This document shows positions 16,846 through 28,443 of a stretch of 64,000 bases of DNA, piece by piece. This DNA comes from Fimbriimonadaceae bacterium (GTDB taxonomy: Bacteria; Armatimonadota; Fimbriimonadia; Fimbriimonadales; Fimbriimonadaceae): contig JAHCHO010000004.1 of assembly GCA_026129685.1 (NCBI GenBank), positions 409,091-473,090 on the forward strand, in the 5' to 3' direction. The notes beneath the pieces were generated by a model. It did not search any database and was not told the origin of the DNA. It worked only from the letters and a program-made list of their open reading frames with translations. Made by a program: the position numbers and the translations under genes. Position 1 is the first letter of the stretch. Every line of letters starts with the position of its first letter.

Positions 16846-17730
16846 TCACGAACCTCCGTAATGGACGTGCTTCTCCGACAGGCGAAGCGAGATCATCGTC
16901 AACACCAGGATGATCAGGAACATGATCCAGCCCATCGCGCAGGCGTAGCCCATCTTCTGGTACCGAAAGGCGTTGTCGAACAGGTACATCGTGTAGAAGT
17001 AGGTCGAACGGGCAGGCGACCCGCCCGGGAACATGACGTAGGGGACGGTAAACACCTGGAGCGTCCCGATAATCCCCATGATGAGGTTGAAAAGAATGAC
17101 GGGCGAGATCATCGGCAGCGTCACATTGCGCGTCTTCTGCCAGGCGGTCGCCCCGTCCAGATCGGCCGCCTCGTAGAGCTGAACCGGCACGTCCTGCAAC
17201 CCCGCCAGGTAGATCACCATCGCGTTGCCGACGCCCCACACGCTCAACAACACGAGCGCCGGCTTAGACCACTCCGGATCGCTCAGCCAGTTCGGCCCTT
17301 TGATCCCGATGCCGCCAAGCGCCGCGTTCACCAGCCCGCTCTCACCGTTGAACATCCAGAGCCACAACACGGCGAGCGACACCATCGGCACGAGCGAAGG
17401 AAGGAAGAAGAACGTACGGTAGAACGCGAGCCCCTTCACCTTCGTGTTCAGCAACAACGCGAGCGAAATCGCCACCACCATCCCCAGCGGCAACGCGAAG
17501 ATCGCGTAGTAGGCGGTGTTGGAGAGCGTCTTCCAGAAGATCTCGTCCCGCATCAGGTTCTCGTAGTTGCGCGTTCCGATCCATACGGGCAGTTTCAGGA
17601 CCGAGTAGTCGCAGAAGCTGTAGTAGATGGACGCGCAGAGAGGGTACGCCAAGAACACCGCAAATCCGATCAGCCAGGGCGACGCGAACAAGAACGCCGC
17701 CGTTGCCTCCTTCCTGCGTTTGAGCGTCAT
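16846..17730 (-). CDS. ABC sugar importer permease, MalF type
   Basis: The second permease of the importer, 294 residues with six membrane helices starting with a typical FLFASPWLIGFAVFLAYPL first helix. The EAA loop (YEAADLDGATAWQKTRNVTL, near 198-217) is complete. It overlaps the end of the binding-protein gene by 4 bp (ATGA), indicating translational coupling. Confidence 0.9.
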   Translation of the reverse strand: MTLKRRKEATAAFLFASPWLIGFAVFLAYPLCASIYYSFCDYSVLKLPVWIGTRNYENLMRDEIFWKTLSNTAYYAIFALPLGMVVAISLALLLNTKVKGLAFYRTFFFLPSLVPMVSLAVLWLWMFNGESGLVNAALGGIGIKGPNWLSDPEWSKPALVLLSVWGVGNAMVIYLAGLQDVPVQLYEAADLDGATAWQKTRNVTLPMISPVILFNLIMGIIGTLQVFTVPYVMFPGGSPARSTYFYTMYLFDNAFRYQKMGYACAMGWIMFLIILVLTMISLRLSEKHVHYGGS

Positions 17731-19073
17731 CGCTTCTCCGCCTCCTCGCGAAGTCTCTGCTTCAGCAGGTAGTCGTCGAGGATCGGCTGCATGCGCGCCT
17801 TGACGTACGCGACCGCTTCCTCGGGAGTTTTCTTCATCAGGTAGACCTCGTCGAACGCGTTGTTCAGCTCGGCCTCGTATTCCGGCCAGATCCCCAGTTG
17901 GGGCGGCGAAATGGAGTTCTTACTTTTCGCCAACTCGGTGAACAACTTGATGTACGGGTTCGGGTGCTTGGCATAGAACTCCGCGCTCGAAGTGGCGAGC
18001 GGCGAGTGCTTTCGCTGGCCCAGGCAGAGCAGTTCCATCCCCTCCTGCGACTGCACGTAACGAATGAACTTGAACGCCTCTTTAGGATGCTTCGCCCCTT
18101 TCGGGATCACGAGCACGTCGAGGTCGACCAACGTGCTCCGCTCAAGGTCCGGCCGATCCGCCGGATAGGGAAACGGCGCCGCCCCCCACTCGAGCTTGGG
18201 CGCGAACTGACTAATGAAGTTGTACATCCACACGCCCTGGATCAGCATCGCCACCTTCTCCGACATGAAGGCGTTTTGGGGCGACGAGAAGTTGCCGAAC
18301 CCGCTTCGGAAGTTCTGAAGATCGCCGGCCCCGTACTTCTCCGAATAGGACCGGATCCACTTGTACGCCCGGATGTACTCCGGCGTGTCGACGGTGATTT
18401 TGGATTCGCCGTCCCACAGCTTTCCGCCAAAGAAGGATCCCCAGGACCAATTCCACCACCCCGGCTCGTTCGGTAGGAATCCCGAGCGAACGATGCGTCC
18501 GTCCTTCCTCCCTCCTTCGCGAACCGTCATCTTGGCGGCCATCGCGTCGAGTTCCTCGAACGTTCGCGGCGGTCGGTCGGGGTCGTACCCCGCCTCCCGC
18601 AGCATCTTCTTGTTGTAGTGCAACGCCGTCGACGCGGGTGTGCTCGGAAGCGCCCAAACGTGCCCTTTGTAGAACCCGATGTCCCAATAGCAGGGGATGT
18701 ACGAATCTCGCGACAGGCCCGCTTCGGCGCAGAACTCGTCGAGCGGCAGGATCGCTCGGCTGTCCGCATATTGCGCCACATTGGGACCGTACAGGCCGGC
18801 GACGTCGGGCGGATTGCCTCCGGAGGTGGCCAAGAGCGTCTTGTCCTGGATGCCGCTCACCGTCAAGAGCTCGACGAAGACCTCGCTCTGCTTCTTGTTG
18901 AAAGCGTCCACCACCGCCCGCATGGCGTCGCCTTCGAACCCCGTCCATTTCTCCCAGTACGTGATCCGAACGGGGCCAGGCTTGACCTCGGGGGTCGTGA
19001 TGCGCTCGCCGTAAAGGGCGGTTCCGACCACGACGGCGGCAAGTCCGATCGTCCCAATGGCGCGGGGATTCAT
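17727..19073 (-). CDS. ABC importer sugar-binding protein
   Basis: A periplasmic solute-binding protein of the type used by CUT1 sugar importers. After a hydrophobic N-terminus (about residues 4-20, no lipobox Cys) it reads ITYWEKWTGFEGDAMRAVVDAFN, the usual first strand and helix of this family, and later has the YNKKMLREAGYDP hinge region. At 448 residues it is of normal length. I chose the ATG at 19073 rather than one 26 codons earlier because the earlier start adds an Arg-rich stretch ahead of the signal sequence. It is the first gene of the four-gene operon (binding protein, two permeases, PhyH oxygenase). The ligand cannot be predicted. Confidence 0.87.
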   Translation of the reverse strand: MNPRAIGTIGLAAVVVGTALYGERITTPEVKPGPVRITYWEKWTGFEGDAMRAVVDAFNKKQSEVFVELLTVSGIQDKTLLATSGGNPPDVAGLYGPNVAQYADSRAILPLDEFCAEAGLSRDSYIPCYWDIGFYKGHVWALPSTPASTALHYNKKMLREAGYDPDRPPRTFEELDAMAAKMTVREGGRKDGRIVRSGFLPNEPGWWNWSWGSFFGGKLWDGESKITVDTPEYIRAYKWIRSYSEKYGAGDLQNFRSGFGNFSSPQNAFMSEKVAMLIQGVWMYNFISQFAPKLEWGAAPFPYPADRPDLERSTLVDLDVLVIPKGAKHPKEAFKFIRYVQSQEGMELLCLGQRKHSPLATSSAEFYAKHPNPYIKLFTELAKSKNSISPPQLGIWPEYEAELNNAFDEVYLMKKTPEEAVAYVKARMQPILDDYLLKQRLREEAEKR

Positions 19074-19231
19074 GAATGGGTCCCGGATTCGACGCGGTCG
19101 CCCCCGCTCCTTCCTGAATCGGTTCACCAAAGCCGACGACGGGACCGCCAAGGCACCCGATCACCCTTCCATCGCCCATTGGACCCATAATGGAACGTCT
19201 CGAACGCTCGTTACGTGGTGAATGCAGCGCA

Positions 19232-20056
19232 ATGAAAGCCGTCAAAACCCTCTTTCCCATTCTCCTGGTTACTCTCGCCGCCGCCTCTCTCGCGGGTGAG
19301 ATTCGATGGGCCAAGTCCATCGCCATCGCCCAAGCCGAATCGAAGCGGTCCGGCAAGCTCCTCATGGTGGACTTCTACACCGACTGGTGCGGTTGGTGCA
19401 AGAAGCTCGACAAAGACACCTATACCGACGCCAAGGTCATCGATCTATCCAACCGCGTCGTGTCGCTCAAGACCGACGCCGAGAAAGAGGGGAAGGACCT
19501 CGCGAAGAAATACGGCGTCAACGGTTACCCCACCATCCTCTTCCTCGACCCGCAGGGTTCGGTGGTGGGCAAGATTGGCGGCTACCTTCCTCCGGCGGGC
19601 TTCGCCGAGGAGTTGGTGAAGGTCACCGAGAACTACGCGGCCTATCCCAAACTTGTGGCGACGCTCAAGGCGAACCCGGCCAACGGAGAGGCCAACGCCC
19701 GGATGGCAGGCATCCTCGCCGCCCGAGACAGCATCGCGAGGGCCGAAACCCATCTTGCCGCCGCCGAGAAGGCCGGCTACAAGGGCGCCTATCTCGCGGG
19801 CGCCTACAACGCTGTTGGGGACCATTATCAACTCGCCAACGAAGCGAAGAAGGCGATCGCCTTCTTTGAGAAGGCCGTCGCCATCGCCCCAAACGACAAG
19901 GTCAAGTCCTACAGCCTGATCTCTCTCGCCGTCTGTTGCCAGATGGCGGGCGACAAGGCGGGCGTCCAGAAGCACGCCAAGGCGCTCGTCGCCCTGAAGG
20001 GCGCCGACCCCGAATACGTTCAGATGGCGAAGCAGATGCTCCAAGGCACCCCTTAG
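19232..20056 (+). CDS. Exported thioredoxin-fold protein with a TPR-like C-terminus
   Basis: The protein has a signal peptide (MKAVKTLFPILLVTLAAASLAG) and a thioredoxin-like domain with the redox pair Cys53-Gly-Trp-Cys56 in YTDWCGWCKKLD, plus the cis-Pro in GVNGYPTILFL. This resembles the thioredoxin_7 / DsbD-gamma-like group that reduces disulfides outside the cytoplasm. Residues 150-274 are alanine-rich helical pairs resembling TPRs (AYNAVGDHYQLANEAKKAIA). 274 residues. I prefer ATG 19232 to ATG 19190, because the signal peptide begins there. The gene is divergent from the sugar importer and followed by a strong hairpin. Confidence 0.8.
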   Translation: MKAVKTLFPILLVTLAAASLAGEIRWAKSIAIAQAESKRSGKLLMVDFYTDWCGWCKKLDKDTYTDAKVIDLSNRVVSLKTDAEKEGKDLAKKYGVNGYPTILFLDPQGSVVGKIGGYLPPAGFAEELVKVTENYAAYPKLVATLKANPANGEANARMAGILAARDSIARAETHLAAAEKAGYKGAYLAGAYNAVGDHYQLANEAKKAIAFFEKAVAIAPNDKVKSYSLISLAVCCQMAGDKAGVQKHAKALVALKGADPEYVQMAKQMLQGTP

Positions 20057-20069
20057 TTCGCCCGCCTTC

Positions 20070-20103
20070 TCGGTCGGCGAATTCAGAGTGGTTCGCCGAC
20101 CGA
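20070..20103 (+). terminator. Hairpin after the thioredoxin-like gene
   Basis: A perfect 12-bp inverted repeat (20070-20081 with 20092-20103) with a 10-nt loop, 14 bp after the stop. There is no T-run, so it may work as a Rho-type or pause/stability hairpin rather than a classical intrinsic terminator. Confidence 0.5.
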
Positions 20104-20136
20104 GGGTCTGTCACCAAGTATCCTCTGGCCTAACCG

Positions 20137-21222
20137 ATGGCCATTGATCCCGCCTTGTTCCAGGAGAACGAGCGCCTCGACCCACGGGCCAAAGCCGTGC
20201 GCTTCGCGGAGGTCGGTGAACTGCGGTGCGAAGCGGGGGGATTCCTCCCTTCGGTCACCGTCGCCTACGAAACCTGGGGCGAACCGAACTCCGACCGATC
20301 CAACGCGGTCGTGATCTGCCACGCCCTGTCCGGCGATTCGCACGCCATCGGCTGGTGGGACCGAATGGTCGGTCCCGGCCGGCCCATTGACACCGATCGT
20401 TACTTCGTCATCGGCACGAATTCACTCGGCGGGTGCCAAGGCACCACCGGGCCCGCCTCACCCCACCCAGGCGACGGCGCGCCCTGGCAGACCCGCTTTC
20501 CGATCGTCACCGTTGGCGACATGGTCGAGGTTCAGATGCGCTTGGTGCGGATTCTGGGCATCGAGACGCTGCTCGCCGTGGCCGGGGGCAGCATGGGCGG
20601 AATGCAGGCGCTGGAGTGGACTCTCCGCGAACCCGGACGCGTCCGCAGGGCCTTCATCACCGCGAGCTGCGCGGCGCACTCCGCGATGCAGATCGGGTTC
20701 AACGAGGCCGCCCGTCAGGCGGTGATGCGCGACCCTCGATGGAAGGGCGGTCACTACGATCCTGGCGACCCGCCTGCCGCCGGACTCGCGGTGGCGCGCA
20801 TGCTCGGTCATCTCAGCTATCTCAGCGAGGCCGCTTTCGACGCGAAGTTCGGGCGACGCCTCCAGAACAAGGACACCTTCGACTATCACCTGGGAACCGA
20901 GTTCCAGGTCGAGAGCTACCTGGCCCACCAGGGCGACAAGTTTACGACTCGGTTCGACGCCAACAGCCTGCTCTACCTAACCCGGGCGATCGACTACTAC
21001 GAGCGTCGGTCGTTACAAGGCAGCCGATCCGAGTACCTCTTCACGAGTTTCGACAGCGACTGGATCTACCCGACGCACCAGAGCCGCGCGCTGCACGAGA
21101 TGGCGCTCGCCGCCGGGTGCCATTCAGAGCACCACGAGGTCTCGCTCCCCTTCGGGCACGACGCGTTCCTCCTCGACGGGGAACACCAGGGAGCGTTGGT
21201 CCGCCGCTTCCTCGAATCCTGA
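20137..21222 (+). CDS. metX: Homoserine O-acyltransferase
   Basis: An alpha/beta-hydrolase-fold enzyme that acylates homoserine (acetyl or succinyl) as the first committed step of methionine synthesis. It has the family's GTNSLGGCQGTTGP segment, the nucleophile Ser152 in AGGSMGGMQALEW, the acid in FDSDWIYP and the base in FGHDAFLLD near the C-terminus. 361 residues is normal. The choice between acetyl-CoA and succinyl-CoA cannot be made by eye; acetyl is the more common for this branch. It uses the product of hom (5745). The ATG lies 34 bp after the hairpin that closes the upstream gene, so it is probably a separate unit. No S-box or other methionine riboswitch is visible. Confidence 0.92.
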   Translation: MAIDPALFQENERLDPRAKAVRFAEVGELRCEAGGFLPSVTVAYETWGEPNSDRSNAVVICHALSGDSHAIGWWDRMVGPGRPIDTDRYFVIGTNSLGGCQGTTGPASPHPGDGAPWQTRFPIVTVGDMVEVQMRLVRILGIETLLAVAGGSMGGMQALEWTLREPGRVRRAFITASCAAHSAMQIGFNEAARQAVMRDPRWKGGHYDPGDPPAAGLAVARMLGHLSYLSEAAFDAKFGRRLQNKDTFDYHLGTEFQVESYLAHQGDKFTTRFDANSLLYLTRAIDYYERRSLQGSRSEYLFTSFDSDWIYPTHQSRALHEMALAAGCHSEHHEVSLPFGHDAFLLDGEHQGALVRRFLES

Positions 21223-21236
21223 GAACCGGGCGGCTC

Positions 21237-21272
21237 AAAACAGAAAAACGGTCCTGCTTTCGCAAGACCGTT
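21237..21272 (-). terminator. Intrinsic terminator of the 23S-5S operon
   Basis: On the minus strand an 11-bp stem (one G-T pair) with a GAAA tetraloop (21247-21257 with 21262-21272) is followed by a T-rich tract. It lies just after the 5S RNA and could also stop metX transcription from the other side. Confidence 0.85.
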
Positions 21273-21284
21273 CTTCAAAGCTCT

Positions 21285-21402
21285 ATCCGGGCAACGTGCT
21301 TATCTCCCGGGAGGTCACCCTCCGAGTACTTCCGCCGCTGAGAGGCTTAACTGCCGTGTTCGGGATGGGAACGGGTGTTTCCCTCTCGCCATGATCACCC
21401 GA
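21285..21402 (-). rRNA. rrf: 5S ribosomal RNA
   Basis: About 118 nt on the minus strand with the conserved core CCCGTTCCCATCCCGAACAC and GCAGTTAAGC, and complementary ends that form helix I. It lies about 100 bp downstream of the 23S gene in the same transcription unit. Ends are estimated to within a few bases. Confidence 0.93.
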
Positions 21403-21446
21403 ATAGAAACCGGTTGTATCGCGGCGGCTCCCGACAGCCGCATACT

Positions 21447-21499
21447 GATTTAGTGGGATTGACGCACCGAGCGGAAGCTACGGTATCGAAGGTCGGTTC

Positions 21500-21500
<1 letters not shown>
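21447..21500 (-). other. 3' strand of the 23S rRNA processing stem
   Basis: The spacer immediately after the 23S 3' end is complementary over about 50 nt, with few mismatches and one small bulge, to the leader immediately before the 23S 5' end (24448-24508). Such a stem is the classical RNase III-type substrate that releases pre-23S. Confidence 0.8.
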
Positions 21501-24447
<2,947 letters not shown>

Positions 24448-24449
<2 letters not shown>

Positions 24450-24508
24450 CCGACATATTTCGATTTCGCAGCTTCGAGTTTGCTCGATGCGTCAAACCAC
24501 TAAACCAA
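24448..24508 (-). other. 5' strand of the 23S rRNA processing stem
   Basis: The leader strand pairs with 21447-21500 to enclose 23S in a long duplex. Shared blocks include TTTAGTGG, TTGACGCA, CGAGC, GAAGCT, ATCGAA and GTCGGTT, in the same order in the leader and in the reverse complement of the trailer. Confidence 0.8.
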
Positions 24509-24570
24509 TATGCTACTGTCAAGGAGCCTTCGCAGACCGCCGGGCCCGTTTGGGTCAGCGGCAAGAGAGA

Positions 24571-24599
24571 ATCATACCAAACCCCGTCCCGAAAGTCAA
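24571..24599 (-). promoter_or_regulatory. Promoter of the 23S-5S operon
   Basis: On the minus strand TTGACT (24594-24599) and TATGAT (24571-24576) are separated by exactly 17 bp, about 120 bp upstream of 23S. It is one of the best sigma-70-type promoters in the window, and it explains independent transcription of the 23S-5S unit. Confidence 0.8.
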
Positions 24600-24625
24600 G
24601 GGGGCGGGCGCTTTTTCCGAAAGTC

Positions 24626-25594
24626 CTAGGCCCGCGAGGCCGACCCCCCGTCCCGAATCGGCTTCCCGACCCGCTTCAGCCTCAGTTTGAGCGTGCCGGC
24701 CACCGCCTGCCACTCCGCCTCGTCCAGCCGTTTCGCACTTCCGTCCACGAAAGCGACCGTCCGTTTCCCGTCCGGCCAAGGCGTGTCCTCGTACAACAGC
24801 ACCGTTTCGGCAGCGCTTTCCACCGAGGTCGACGCGACGCCCGCCATGGCCATGTTGAACAGAATCCGGCCCCCGCTCGGGTTCGGCGTCTTCAGGATCT
24901 CCTCGTTCTTGAGATAAGGCTGAACTTGTCGAAACGCGCTCGCCGTGCTCTGCACGTAGGGAAACGCGTCGTCGTGGTCGCCCGCGTACAGCATGAACCC
25001 GAGCGCGATCTGCTTCAGGTTGCTGAGCGCCACCGCCTCCTTGGCCGACTCCTTGGCCTCGCTGAAGACCCCGAGCAGCCCGCCGGGAGCGTCCGATCCA
25101 CCCGCCGTTTTGAGTTCCAGGAGCTTCGCCTTGTCCATGCCGAGCGGCACGATCGAGACGATCTGGTCCACCCTGACCAGGGTGAGGCGCATCTCCCCGG
25201 GGGCCGTCATTTTCGGCGCCTCGTTCCCGCCGCCCGCCTGGTTCAGGTCGAAGGCGACCTTGCCCTTGTACGTCACGAGGTAGGTCTGCTCGCCGATCGA
25301 CACCTCGCGGCCGTTCGTCCAGTGCTTGCTTACCGCGTCCGCGAACGCGTTCCCACCGCCGAGCAGCCCGCCCATCATGCCCCCCATCATGCCGCCGACC
25401 ATGTCCATGTAGTTCCCCATCCCCGCGGTGGTGATGTCGAGAGCTCGGAAGTCGTCCGGCAGTTCCTCCACCTTCAGGGAGTGCTTGAGGACCTCCCCCT
25501 TCAGAAGCTCGGAAAACGTAAGTCGGTGCGACTCCTGGGCGAGTGCCCCGTGAGACGCCATGAGAGCCAAGGTAACGATCGCGAACGGTTTCAT
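24626..25594 (-). CDS. Exported protein with a pseudopilin-like C-terminal half
   Basis: A 322-residue protein with a clear Sec signal (MKPFAIVTLALMASHGALAQ), a Met/Gly low-complexity stretch (GGMMGGMMGGLLGGG, about residues 64-78) and a beta-rich middle domain. From about residue 190 it reads ALSNLKQIALGFMLYAGDHD, then DDAFPY, then a segment ending in VAFVDGSAKRL. That is the pattern found after the N-terminal helix of DUF1559-type prepilins (compare the gene at 36967), yet no prepilin helix is present. So it appears to be a soluble or periplasmic chimera. Function unknown. ATG 25594 was chosen for the signal peptide. It lies just upstream of the rRNA promoter. Confidence 0.65.
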   Translation of the reverse strand: MKPFAIVTLALMASHGALAQESHRLTFSELLKGEVLKHSLKVEELPDDFRALDITTAGMGNYMDMVGGMMGGMMGGLLGGGNAFADAVSKHWTNGREVSIGEQTYLVTYKGKVAFDLNQAGGGNEAPKMTAPGEMRLTLVRVDQIVSIVPLGMDKAKLLELKTAGGSDAPGGLLGVFSEAKESAKEAVALSNLKQIALGFMLYAGDHDDAFPYVQSTASAFRQVQPYLKNEEILKTPNPSGGRILFNMAMAGVASTSVESAAETVLLYEDTPWPDGKRTVAFVDGSAKRLDEAEWQAVAGTLKLRLKRVGKPIRDGGSASRA

Positions 25595-25694
25595 AGGCCA
25601 CGCTCCATTCGACCCCAGCATACGCGCCCCCTTTCCTCGAAGTTGCGTCCGGCGGACCCAGTCCCCCCTCCAGGGTCTGCGCCATCCTCCTCGC

Positions 25695-26837
25695 ATGAGC
25701 GCCCGCTTCGCCGTCGTCGGTTGCGGCATCCAGGGAACCGCCGCCGCCTACGATCTGCTCCAATTCACCGATGGACCGGTGACCCTCGCCGATGCCGAAC
25801 CGAAGCGGGCCGAACGCACGCGCGATCGCCTCGTCCAGCTCCTTCCGGAGTCTGAGCCGAGACTGCGGAGCGAACCGCTTGACGTAAAGGACACCGCCGC
25901 CGTCGAAGCGTTCTTGGCGCACCACGACGTGCTGGTCAGCGCCGTCCCCTATCGACTGCATCCCGCCCTCGAGCATCCGGCGATCGTGCTCGGCAAGTCG
26001 GTCGTGGACATGGGGAACGACACCGACGCCGTCCTCGTAATGCTCGATCGCGATGCCGAAGCCCGCGTCACCGGCGCGACCATCGTGCCCGACGCGGGCC
26101 TGGCTCCCGGCTTGGTGAACTCGTTCGCGCTCGCCCTCCTCGAACGACACCCCGAAGCGCGCGCCATCCGGGCCTATTGCGGCGGATTGCCGAAGCGCCC
26201 GCGCCCCCCGCTCAACTACGCCCTGCGGTTCAGCCTGGAATCCCTGCTTGGAGAATACGAGGACGACGCGTTCGAACTTCGGGAAGGCGACGTCGTGCGG
26301 ATCGACCCTCTCACCGACCTCGAGCAGATTGACTTCCCCGGCGTCGGAACCCTAGAGGCGTTCGTCACCTCCGGCGGGTCCGGCACCGCACCCTTCACCT
26401 TCCGCGGCCGGCTCGACTCCTATTCGTACAAAACGTTGCGCTACCCCGGCCATTGCCAGGCAATGCGGACCCTTCGCGACCTAGGGTTCTGGGACTCGGC
26501 GGAGGTCTCGCCGGGGATGTCCTCCCGAGCCGCCACGATCAGGGTTCTCGAGCGCGTTCTCACCGACGAGGACGGCGAGGATGCGGTCTTCGTCAAGGTC
26601 GCGGCGACCCTTGCCGATGGCAGCGAACACGCCCTGTTTCTCAACGAGGGCCGGGACCCGTCCACCGGCTTCACCGCCATGGAGCGCCTCACCGGCTTCT
26701 CCACCGCGATCCTCGCCCAAGCCGTGGCCGAAGGCGAGGTTCGCCCGGGGGTCGTTCCGTACGAGTCGGCCATCTCGGGCGAGTCCTTTCTCCGGCGGCT
26801 GGCACGACGCGGCATCGCGCCGTTCACCGCTCCTTGA
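25695..26837 (+). CDS. Saccharopine dehydrogenase-like NAD(P) oxidoreductase
   Basis: The N-terminus has a Rossmann motif (FAVVGCGIQGTAAAYDLLQ, residues 5-23) followed by the LVSAVPYRLHPAL and DMGNDTDAV regions typical of the saccharopine dehydrogenase / lysine 6-dehydrogenase family. The C-terminal half (from about 130) resembles the family's catalytic domain, with PDAGLAPGLVN and a conserved RYPGHCQAMRTLRDLGF. Members act on lysine, saccharopine or carboxynorspermidine; the substrate here is unclear. 380 residues is normal. It converges on and overlaps the HEAT-repeat gene by 14 bp. Confidence 0.8.
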   Translation: MSARFAVVGCGIQGTAAAYDLLQFTDGPVTLADAEPKRAERTRDRLVQLLPESEPRLRSEPLDVKDTAAVEAFLAHHDVLVSAVPYRLHPALEHPAIVLGKSVVDMGNDTDAVLVMLDRDAEARVTGATIVPDAGLAPGLVNSFALALLERHPEARAIRAYCGGLPKRPRPPLNYALRFSLESLLGEYEDDAFELREGDVVRIDPLTDLEQIDFPGVGTLEAFVTSGGSGTAPFTFRGRLDSYSYKTLRYPGHCQAMRTLRDLGFWDSAEVSPGMSSRAATIRVLERVLTDEDGEDAVFVKVAATLADGSEHALFLNEGRDPSTGFTAMERLTGFSTAILAQAVAEGEVRPGVVPYESAISGESFLRRLARRGIAPFTAP

Positions 26838-28443
26838 GCGCCCGCAGGGTCCGGTCGGCTTCCGCCGCGACCTCGCGATCGGGTGATCGCTCCAGCCCAC
26901 GGAGGACTTGGCCCGCGTTGGGATAGGCCGAGCGACCGATCTTGCGAACCGCCAGAAGCCGGACCTCTCGGGCTACCGAGGAGTCTCGAACCAGACGCAG
27001 GTAAGAACCTACCACTTTCTCGCTCGCCGACACCTCGATCAGCCCGTCCACCAGGCTGAACGCGGCCCGCTTCCCCACGCTTCGATCGTCTAGGAGCGCG
27101 ACCAAAGCCGAAAGGTCGCCGACTGGTCGCACTGCGGCAAGACCCCAAAGGGCCATTCGCGCCGCCGAGGAGTCCAGTCCTCGCGCGCTCGCCCGACGAA
27201 TCGACGCGACGACCAGACGGACGAGCGTCGGCCAGGCCCGTGGATCGCCCGAGCGCGCCACCGCCATGTACAGCTCGGTGGGAGAGTCCTCGGTCAGCTT
27301 GGAAGCGAGGAGCGGGAACGCCCTCCGATCGCCCGTCATCGCGAACGCTCGAAGTGGGTCGAGCAGGGCGATTCCGTTCTCGTACGTCGGACTGACAAAG
27401 CGTGAATCGGCGCTTCGAGCCTCCGCCCACAGGGCGCGCCTCATCGCCGCCGACCGGAACAACGCCGTCGCGCGGGCCAGGTGTTCGGGCCGCCACGTCT
27501 CCCGCGCCTCGTCCCAGGTCGTCATCCAGCATCGAAGCACCGCGACCGCCGCTCTCCGCGGCTCCCGCGCGCTTCCGTTGAGCGCCGTGCGCACCGCTTC
27601 CAGGATCGCCCCCGCGTCTTCGGAGGAGTAGCCCCACGAGGTGCCGAGCGGCGCGACCCGGTACAGCCCCCAGAAGCGCACCTTCGGCGAGGGGTCGCGC
27701 ACGAACTCCTTCCATCGGGATCGGTCCTCGTTCGTCCAGCCGGTTGACCAGCGAACGGCGGAGGCTCGGATGCGCGGGTCCGGGTGCACGAACAGGCGGT
27801 CTCGCTCGGGTGAGCCTCGCTCGCTGAGCACCGCCCGCACGGCGCTCTCGCAAACCAAATCTGCCGGATCGTCGAGCGCCCGCACCCAGGCCGCCTTGTC
27901 CCACAGCGTTTCCAGCACGGCGACGCGGACCTCGGGAGAAGCATCGTCCACGAAGCGCCGCACTGCCCCGCGCCACGGCCTGGGGTACAAGGCTAGCGCT
28001 CGCACGCAACCCACGCTTCCGCGCTCCGCGCCTTCCAGCAGGAACGGCCATGCACCGACCGGGTCCCACTCGACCGCTTTGCGCCCAATCAGCACGAGGG
28101 TGGGGTCGGGTTCGTCAAGGAGCCGCGCCGCAACCGGAAGGAACGAGGGTTCGCAAAGCCGTTGCCAGGCCAGGAGCGCCTGCGTCCTCGCGGACCTGCC
28201 TTCCTCGGACCGGTCCGCGGCCCAGGCGGTCAACCGGCCTCGGTCCGTGCCGAGCGAAAGGGCCGCGTAACGCATCGCGTCGTTGGGTTCGAAGACGACC
28301 GCCGGCACCGGTGCGCTCAGGCGAACTCGATCGCGTCTCGTCGGCCCCAGTTCAACCGCTTCCTGGCCCGAGAAACCGAGAACGAGCGTGGCCCACGTGA
28401 AGGTGATCGCGAGACCCACCACAACTCTAAAGACGCCTCCCAT
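26824..28443 (-). CDS. HEAT-repeat protein with N-terminal membrane anchor or signal
   Basis: A 539-residue protein. Residues 1-23 (MGGVFRVVVGLAITFTWATL and following) form a hydrophobic helix, a signal or anchor. The rest is a series of helical pairs with the HEAT pattern, for example ASPEVRVAVLETLWDKAAW, DPRIRASAVRW, PSPKVRFWGLYRV and DREVAAEADRTLRAL. Such alpha-solenoids bind proteins. I chose ATG 28443 because the much longer open frame upstream runs antiparallel in sense to the real beta-propeller gene. It overlaps that gene by 17 bp, so the pair is probably one operon and may act together outside the cytoplasm. Confidence 0.75.
   Translation of the reverse strand: MGGVFRVVVGLAITFTWATLVLGFSGQEAVELGPTRRDRVRLSAPVPAVVFEPNDAMRYAALSLGTDRGRLTAWAADRSEEGRSARTQALLAWQRLCEPSFLPVAARLLDEPDPTLVLIGRKAVEWDPVGAWPFLLEGAERGSVGCVRALALYPRPWRGAVRRFVDDASPEVRVAVLETLWDKAAWVRALDDPADLVCESAVRAVLSERGSPERDRLFVHPDPRIRASAVRWSTGWTNEDRSRWKEFVRDPSPKVRFWGLYRVAPLGTSWGYSSEDAGAILEAVRTALNGSAREPRRAAVAVLRCWMTTWDEARETWRPEHLARATALFRSAAMRRALWAEARSADSRFVSPTYENGIALLDPLRAFAMTGDRRAFPLLASKLTEDSPTELYMAVARSGDPRAWPTLVRLVVASIRRASARGLDSSAARMALWGLAAVRPVGDLSALVALLDDRSVGKRAAFSLVDGLIEVSASEKVVGSYLRLVRDSSVAREVRLLAVRKIGRSAYPNAGQVLRGLERSPDREVAAEADRTLRALKER

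Noticed and set aside
20057..20136. SAM or other methionine riboswitch before metX
   Set aside because: The 80-bp gap holds a simple hairpin belonging to the upstream gene and no conserved S-box sequence.
24500..24522. TTGACA close upstream of 23S on the minus strand (24517-24522)
   Set aside because: It has no usable -10 at 15-19 bp and lies next to the leader stem. The TTGACT-17-TATGAT promoter further upstream is far better.
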